NCBI GenBank assembly: GCA_009746045.1
Contig: RPFO01001847.1
Coordinates: 1-63,470 of the forward strand
Source: Mesostigma viride
Lineage: Eukaryota > Streptophyta > Mesostigmatophyceae > Mesostigmatales > Mesostigmataceae
DNA length: 63,470 nt
Reading direction: 5' to 3'
Positions 59,298 to 63,470 of the stretch are shown here, one piece after another. Numbering within the stretch: the first letter of the stretch is position 1; each line of letters opens with the position of its first letter. Both the position numbers and the translations under genes were made by a program. The notes beneath the pieces are model-generated. The model searched no databases. It saw only the letters and a list, made by a program, of their open reading frames with translations, and was not told where the DNA came from.

Positions 59298-59867
59298 TTA
59301 TGAGCGCTGTCGCTTGGATGCGGTTTGTCCATTGGCATTTTTAGCTCTGATCTCAGCCCGATATCTTTCAAGGTCCTTATCAAAACCCAAGTATTTTCTC
59401 CACGTGTCGTGTAATATTCTATCGACTTTGTATGTTGCATTCAGCAACTCATTGACTTCTGGATTGGTGTACTTATTATTGGCGTACAAGGTATCGTAAT
59501 ATTGTTTGGTTTCTTTTATGTCCGATTGTGCCTTACTTATCTGTCTCTCCAGATTGTGCAGATAGGGGTCTTGGAGACGCATTGTCTTCAAACTCTCGAG
59601 CAGGGAATCCTCGTCTAGATCGGTACGAGACCTTTTACCACCCGTGGACTGCGATGGTTGGGGATCTGTGAGGCGCACGTTTCTGAAATGTTCGAGGAGT
59701 AGCTCTTCGTTAGGTATGGCCCCCGACCGCGGGGAAGACGCGTTTGCGTCAGTAGCACGCACTCGGTGCTTCTTTCGACTACGAGAGTGGCGAGTGCACG
59801 TCTTCCTACCCATTTGGGCATCGTTACGGCATGGTAGACCCTTGCGCGTTTTTATCGAGCACTTCAT
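59298..59867 (-). CDS. Zinc-head protein 7 with coiled-coil tail
   Basis: 189 residues from ATG 59867. Head MKCSIKTRKGLPCRNDAQMG then CTRHSRSRKKHRVRATDAN. The tail has two similar Leu-rich units (NEELLLEHFRNVRLTDP and EDSLLESLKTMRLQDP) and a coiled coil (NLERQISKAQSDIKETKQYY). Intact frame, so this is the clearest full-length member of the family. Lower GC than neighbours. Confidence 0.7.
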   Translation of the reverse strand: MKCSIKTRKGLPCRNDAQMGRKTCTRHSRSRKKHRVRATDANASSPRSGAIPNEELLLEHFRNVRLTDPQPSQSTGGKRSRTDLDEDSLLESLKTMRLQDPYLHNLERQISKAQSDIKETKQYYDTLYANNKYTNPEVNELLNATYKVDRILHDTWRKYLGFDKDLERYRAEIRAKNANGQTASKRQRS

Positions 59868-60691
59868 ATTGTTGCCTCATGCAAAGATAAAAAAAAAAAC
59901 CCTTTCCCTCGAACGCGGTCCACCCGCCCCCCTTCCCGGTGCCGGTCACCCCGCGAGAAACCCGACCCGCGCGTCATCGCCGGACCGAACTGCGTCCACC
60001 GTCGCACGACCAAACGACCCTCTCGCGGCCCCGCGGAATAAAAGACCCTCCCAGACGGGGTTCTCGACAGTCGAAGTGGACGCAGTTCGATGGACCCAGT
60101 TCTTTTTTTCTTTTTTTTTTTCAAGAGCATAAAAGTTATGGGGAATGAAAAGCCATCCCTTCCGTCACCCCGTGATGATGACCCCATGATCATCACCCCA
60201 TGATGCATACACCCACCCGTATACCCCTTTCAAAAAAACCCTCCCCTCCAAAAAAAAATTTCAACTGCGTCCATCGAACTGCGTCCACCGTCACCCCCCC
60301 TCCCGGCCCTCCCGCCCCGCGAGTGAAGTCGTCACCCCCTCGCGGCCCTTTCCCGCCCCCCCACGGTGGACGGACTTCGGGACCGAGTTCTAACCGTCGA
60401 CCCCCCTCCCGGCCCCGCCGCGCCCCCTCCCTCGCGCACCCGCCCGCGGTGGACCCAGTTCGCCCGAGCCGGTCCACCGCCACCCGGCCCGCTCGCCTAT
60501 CGAGCACGGTAAATTATCTCCGCCCACCCTGACGACCGCGCCGGACCGCGAGCCGCGAGCACCGACGGCGGTGCAGAGTGTGCATTCGGGGGATGCGAGA
60601 ATTAGTTGGGCATAAATGCCCACTTAGTCGAGGCCTGATACGCGATTGTCGGACTGCCACTTAAGAGCCGGTCACAACACCCGGACAGGTA
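59868..60691. promoter_or_regulatory. Non-coding region with repeated GAACTGCGTCCAC elements in both directions
   Basis: No convincing gene. The element GAACTGCGTCCAC (or AACTGCGTCCAT) occurs at 59987, 60263 and 60276; its inverse GTGGACGCAGTTC or close variants at 60076, 60091 and 60449. Two of these clusters (60076-60102 and 60263-60292) are near-mirror images of each other. A and T runs (59888, 60105-60120, 60250) separate them. Candidate origin, packaging or operator region. Confidence 0.55.
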
Positions 60692-61855
60692 GTGGCTGAT
60701 TACACAAAATGTGTAATTATGCCAGAATTATGTCAGCAAAATGATGACATAGCCGGGGTGCGAGAGTGTGCGCTTACAGAACGCCAAAAACTTTCCGGGT
60801 ATATGGTATACGCGAACATGGCTCTCATCAGCAACTCCCCATCCCTCCGCCAAGATTACTTCGGCCTGGTGCCCTTCGATGAGCTGCCCCCGGAATGCAA
60901 GGAGTTTGCTGATGAGTACGAGTTCCGCACGTTCAAGGGTTGTGATTGCTTGATTCCCTTTGACAAGGCCACCGGATTTGGCAACCTCAGCAAGTTATTC
61001 AAACGTGGCCGGTCCGAAAAGCAAATGGTCGAGCGAGCTATGGTGACTGGCAGGACGCAGATCACCATTAAGCTGCTGGAGTCGCAGGGAGTGGACTGCA
61101 CCCTTCGCGAGGTGGATGGCCGCAGCCCGGTAGCTGGTACCTATGCACCCAAGGTGCTGCTCTTCGCGTTGGCCGTGCAGTACCACCCCGACATGGCTAC
61201 CGTGGCCATGAAGGTGGCCAGCGAGCTGTTCGCGGGCGACTCCCTCAAGGTGGCCGAGCTGGCACTGGGCATCTACGCCCAGGACGTGGAGAACGGCAAG
61301 GCTCGCGACGAGGAGATGGAGAACCGCCTGCTGGCCGTGGTATCCGAGCACCAGGAGAGGCAGCTGGCCCTCATCCACCAGCACCACAACCTGCAGGTGG
61401 CCATGTTGAAGGACCTGGCGGAAAAGGTCACGGTATCGGAGAAGGAGAGAGCGGAGGCAGCAAAGCTTCAAAAGGAGCTGGTGCAGGCCAACAAGGAGCA
61501 CGCCGCCAAGGTGGAGGACGCGCAGGCCCAGGTCACCGCCATACACAAGGAGCTCAAGTTCCAGGCCAAGCAGCACTTCCAGGACGAGCTGGCCACCGAG
61601 CGGAAGGCCGACAAGGACAAGTTCAACCTAGAGCAGGAGAGGGACAGGTTCGAGGCCGAGGCCGCCAAGTGGAAGGCCGCCTACCAGGAGCGCAGGCAGG
61701 AGCTGCTGGACAGATACGTCGACGTGGCCAACCAGTTCATGGACGTCGGCATCAAGCGCAAGAGGGACCTGGACGACGGGGACGACCCGCGCAAAGTCGT
61801 GCAAGACGTGATCGACGAGTGCCGCGACATCCTCAAGAAGGCCATGCGATACTAG
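60692..61855 (+). CDS. KilA-N/Bro-like protein with long coiled coil
   Basis: 387 residues reading from a GTG at 60692; the first ATG at 60719 (MPELCQQNDDIAGVRECALT) is an equally likely start. Residues about 85-180 (GFGNLSKLFKRGRSEKQMVE, then DGRSPVAGTYAPKVLLFALA) follow the plan of KilA-N/Bro or MSV199-like viral domains, where a small residue run precedes a helix covering the recognition region. Residues 210-330 form a long coiled coil (KLQKELVQANKEHAAKVEDA), and the tail is basic. Probably DNA binding and oligomeric. Confidence 0.6.
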   Translation: MADYTKCVIMPELCQQNDDIAGVRECALTERQKLSGYMVYANMALISNSPSLRQDYFGLVPFDELPPECKEFADEYEFRTFKGCDCLIPFDKATGFGNLSKLFKRGRSEKQMVERAMVTGRTQITIKLLESQGVDCTLREVDGRSPVAGTYAPKVLLFALAVQYHPDMATVAMKVASELFAGDSLKVAELALGIYAQDVENGKARDEEMENRLLAVVSEHQERQLALIHQHHNLQVAMLKDLAEKVTVSEKERAEAAKLQKELVQANKEHAAKVEDAQAQVTAIHKELKFQAKQHFQDELATERKADKDKFNLEQERDRFEAEAAKWKAAYQERRQELLDRYVDVANQFMDVGIKRKRDLDDGDDPRKVVQDVIDECRDILKKAMRY

Positions 61856-62210
61856 TCGACCCTGGCCATCTGCACGCGCGCAATAAAGAGGGCAACAACG
61901 CAGGCAGAGCTCTCACTTTCCCACTTCAGGGGATGGGAACTTTTTACCTCCTAACAGCCACCCCTGAACAATAAGGCTAAGGAGAAGGAATGGGACCGGC
62001 AACACCCGACCAGAAGAATAAAGGGCTATCCGTGGCCCTACAATAAAGCAGTATGGTGTCCTATTCAATAATCAATCAATTAACAACATATATCCATTGC
62101 CTATTCAATTTAAATAGCAAAACAAGCAGTAAATAGGGGGTTACCTTGCGAAGCCGTAGGAGTGCCCCCAAAAGTGCCACAGCCGGCCAAGAACCCCCTA
62201 TTGACGTGGA
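61856..62210. other. AT-richer, CpG-poor gap without genes
   Basis: Contains two AATAAA-type signals near 61880 and 62020 and AT-rich stretches. No open frame with protein-like composition. It leads into the large palindrome; AAATAGGGGGT here (about 62132) also occurs beyond the palindrome (about 63373). Confidence 0.5.
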
Positions 62211-63251
62211 GCCAACATTATCGCAAGCCAACCCCTTTCAGGGTCCCAAAACCACCTGGCAGGGTGCCAAAATACTAATATTCACCCCCTGAAAAGGCTT
62301 TCTCACTACCTGAGGGAGACCCAGCCAAAACCCCGGCTCAGACCCTGAGAAACCCCCTCCCCGCCCTGGTTATTAGCCAGGGGGTGGGGATATTTTCTCC
62401 CCCCTCCCTGGTCCCCCATACCCGGCAGACTGCCACGTGTCACCCCCTGATTGGCTGGCTACTAGGCCTGATATAACCAGGGTGGAAATAGGCTCCGCCA
62501 GGGTGCTCCAAAAGCAAAAAAGCCCCATCACCTGGTTGGTGACGGGGCCCTGTCAGATATTGACACCCGGCTGGTTTCCCCTTCAAATTTTGACAGGGTC
62601 CCTGGCCAGGAAAAAAATATCTAAAGCTACTATAGATATATTCTAGTATATCCAAGATACTCCCGAGTACCAGGGAGTGGACTCGAATATCCCCCCTGGT
62701 CCCAAGGCGGCCGGGTCCACCCCAGAGATGCGCATCTCTGGGGTGGACCCGGCCGCCTTGGGACCAGGGGGGATATTCGAGTCTACTCCCTGGTACTCGG
62801 GAGTATCTTGGATATACTAGAATATATCTATAGTAGCTTTAGATATTTTTTTCCTGGCCAGGGACCCTGTCAAAATTTGAAGGGGAAACCAGCCGGGTGT
62901 CAATATCTGACAGGGCCCCGTCACCAACCAGGTGATGGGGCTTTTTTGCTTTTGGAGCACCCTGGCGGAGCCTATTCCACCCTGGTTATATCAGGCCTAG
63001 TAGCCAGCCAATCAGGGGGTGACACGTGGCAGTCTGCCGGGTATGGGGACCAGGGAGGGGGGAGAAAATATCCCCACCCCCTGGCTAATAACCAGGGCGG
63101 GGAGGGGGTTTCTCAGGGTCTGAGCCGGGGTTTTGGCTGGGTCTCCCTCAGGTAGTGAGAAAGCCTTTTCAGGGGGTGAATATTAGTATTTTGGCACCCT
63201 GCCAGGTGGTTTTGGGACCCTGAAAGGGGGTTGGCTTGCGATAATGTTGGC
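62211..63251. repeat. 1.04-kb near-perfect palindrome with zero-length centre
   Basis: The left arm starting GCCAACATTATCGCAAGCC (62211) is matched by the reverse complement ending at 63251. The centre AGAGATGC/GCATCTCT falls between 62731 and 62732 with no spacer. Arms of about 520 bases differ by only a few changes (for example one extra A near 62488 and a G/A difference near 62680). CpG-poor and without convincing genes; the two similar ORFs on its arms mirror each other and are artefacts. It could be a telomere-resolution-type junction, a foldback/MITE-like element or an inverted duplication. Confidence 0.9.
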
Positions 63252-63470
63252 AGGAGGTGCTAGTGTGACTGAATGGTTACTAATAAAACCTCCTTGTAGC
63301 GTCTTCGTGGGTGGCCATCTTGGAATGCTGGTAACTTGGGCAGTTCTTGTCAGAATGGCGTCAAACCTTTAAAATAGGGGGTACTATATGTGCAGAGGAT
63401 GGTAGCATGTGGTTTGGCCAGTTTTCACATGGCTTGGATGATAAAGATGTGTTAGTGTGGTTAAATACTA
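63252..63470. other. AT-rich unique sequence past the palindrome
   Basis: 219 bases that do not match the sequence left of the palindrome apart from a short AAATAGGGGGT motif. No gene seen. Its presence argues against a simple read-through of a hairpin end. Confidence 0.5.

Noticed and set aside
62437-63155. Two nearly identical ORFs of 71 and 115 residues on opposite strands
   Set aside because: They are the same sequence read on the two arms of the palindrome, with no protein-like conservation or codon bias.
62211-63470. Palindrome as simple read-through of a covalently closed hairpin end
   Set aside because: Matching stops after about 520 bases and unique sequence follows on the right, whereas read-through would mirror the whole left flank.

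Overview
The window looks like a piece of a large, GC-rich eukaryotic DNA virus genome (Nucleocytoviricota), probably from a protist- or alga-infecting lineage. The support is a set of hallmark genes: a D5-type SF3 helicase (13491-15860), a separate archaeo-eukaryotic primase (36543-38033), a VLTF2-like late transcription factor with an FCS zinc finger (3309-4046), a D6/D11-like SF2 helicase (47059-48990), a poxvirus A22-like Holliday-junction resolvase (about 31783-32398) next to a YqaJ/lambda-type exonuclease (30906-31751), a capping-enzyme-like protein (about 37977-38744), KilA-N/Bro-like regulators and many small membrane proteins. No major capsid protein lies in the window. I do not assign a family. 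Several genes are interrupted by single frameshifts in long G or C runs, which looks more like uncorrected long-read indels than biology.

Layout. 1-12.9 kb: an OTU protease running off the left edge, a KilA-N/Bro-like regulator, VLTF2, an AT-hook protein, a broken HNH endonuclease, conserved unknown proteins, a RING/TRAF zinc protein and an F-box protein. 12.9-15.9 kb: a CpG-rich promoter with E2F-like sites driving the F-box gene and the D5 helicase divergently. 16-27.5 kb: a zinc-head protein, a run of fibre/adhesin genes ending in a roughly 1,500-residue protein with Ig-like and LamG-like domains, and two DNA-binding regulators. 27.6-34.6 kb: tRNA-Ile(UAU), structural-type proteins and the recombination pair. 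35-45.4 kb: a SLATT-like 2TM protein, a cob(I)alamin adenosyltransferase divergent from the primase, the capping-like protein, and a class II (adenosylcobalamin-dependent) ribonucleotide reductase split into four exons. 45.4-57.2 kb: membrane and repeat proteins, the D6/D11 helicase and an ADP-ribosyltransferase-like protein. 57.2-63.5 kb: tandem-repeat arrays, three more genes, an intergenic region with repeated inverted motifs, and a 1.04-kb palindrome.

The most striking points are these. (1) The ribonucleotide reductase is rebuilt in frame only if three GT-AG introns are removed, and each intron carries one or two complete-looking viral genes, mostly on the opposite strand. (2) The same segment encodes the enzyme that makes the reductase's cofactor, adenosylcobalamin, so the virus carries a small B12-dependent dNTP module. 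(3) At least seven genes share a short Cys/His zinc head with otherwise unrelated tails. (4) The KilA-N/Bro-like family carries, at the same codons, perfect palindromes whose arms differ between paralogues but stay self-complementary. (5) The 5' parts of the F-box, helicase and primase genes are almost free of CpG, although the rest of the genome is CpG-rich.
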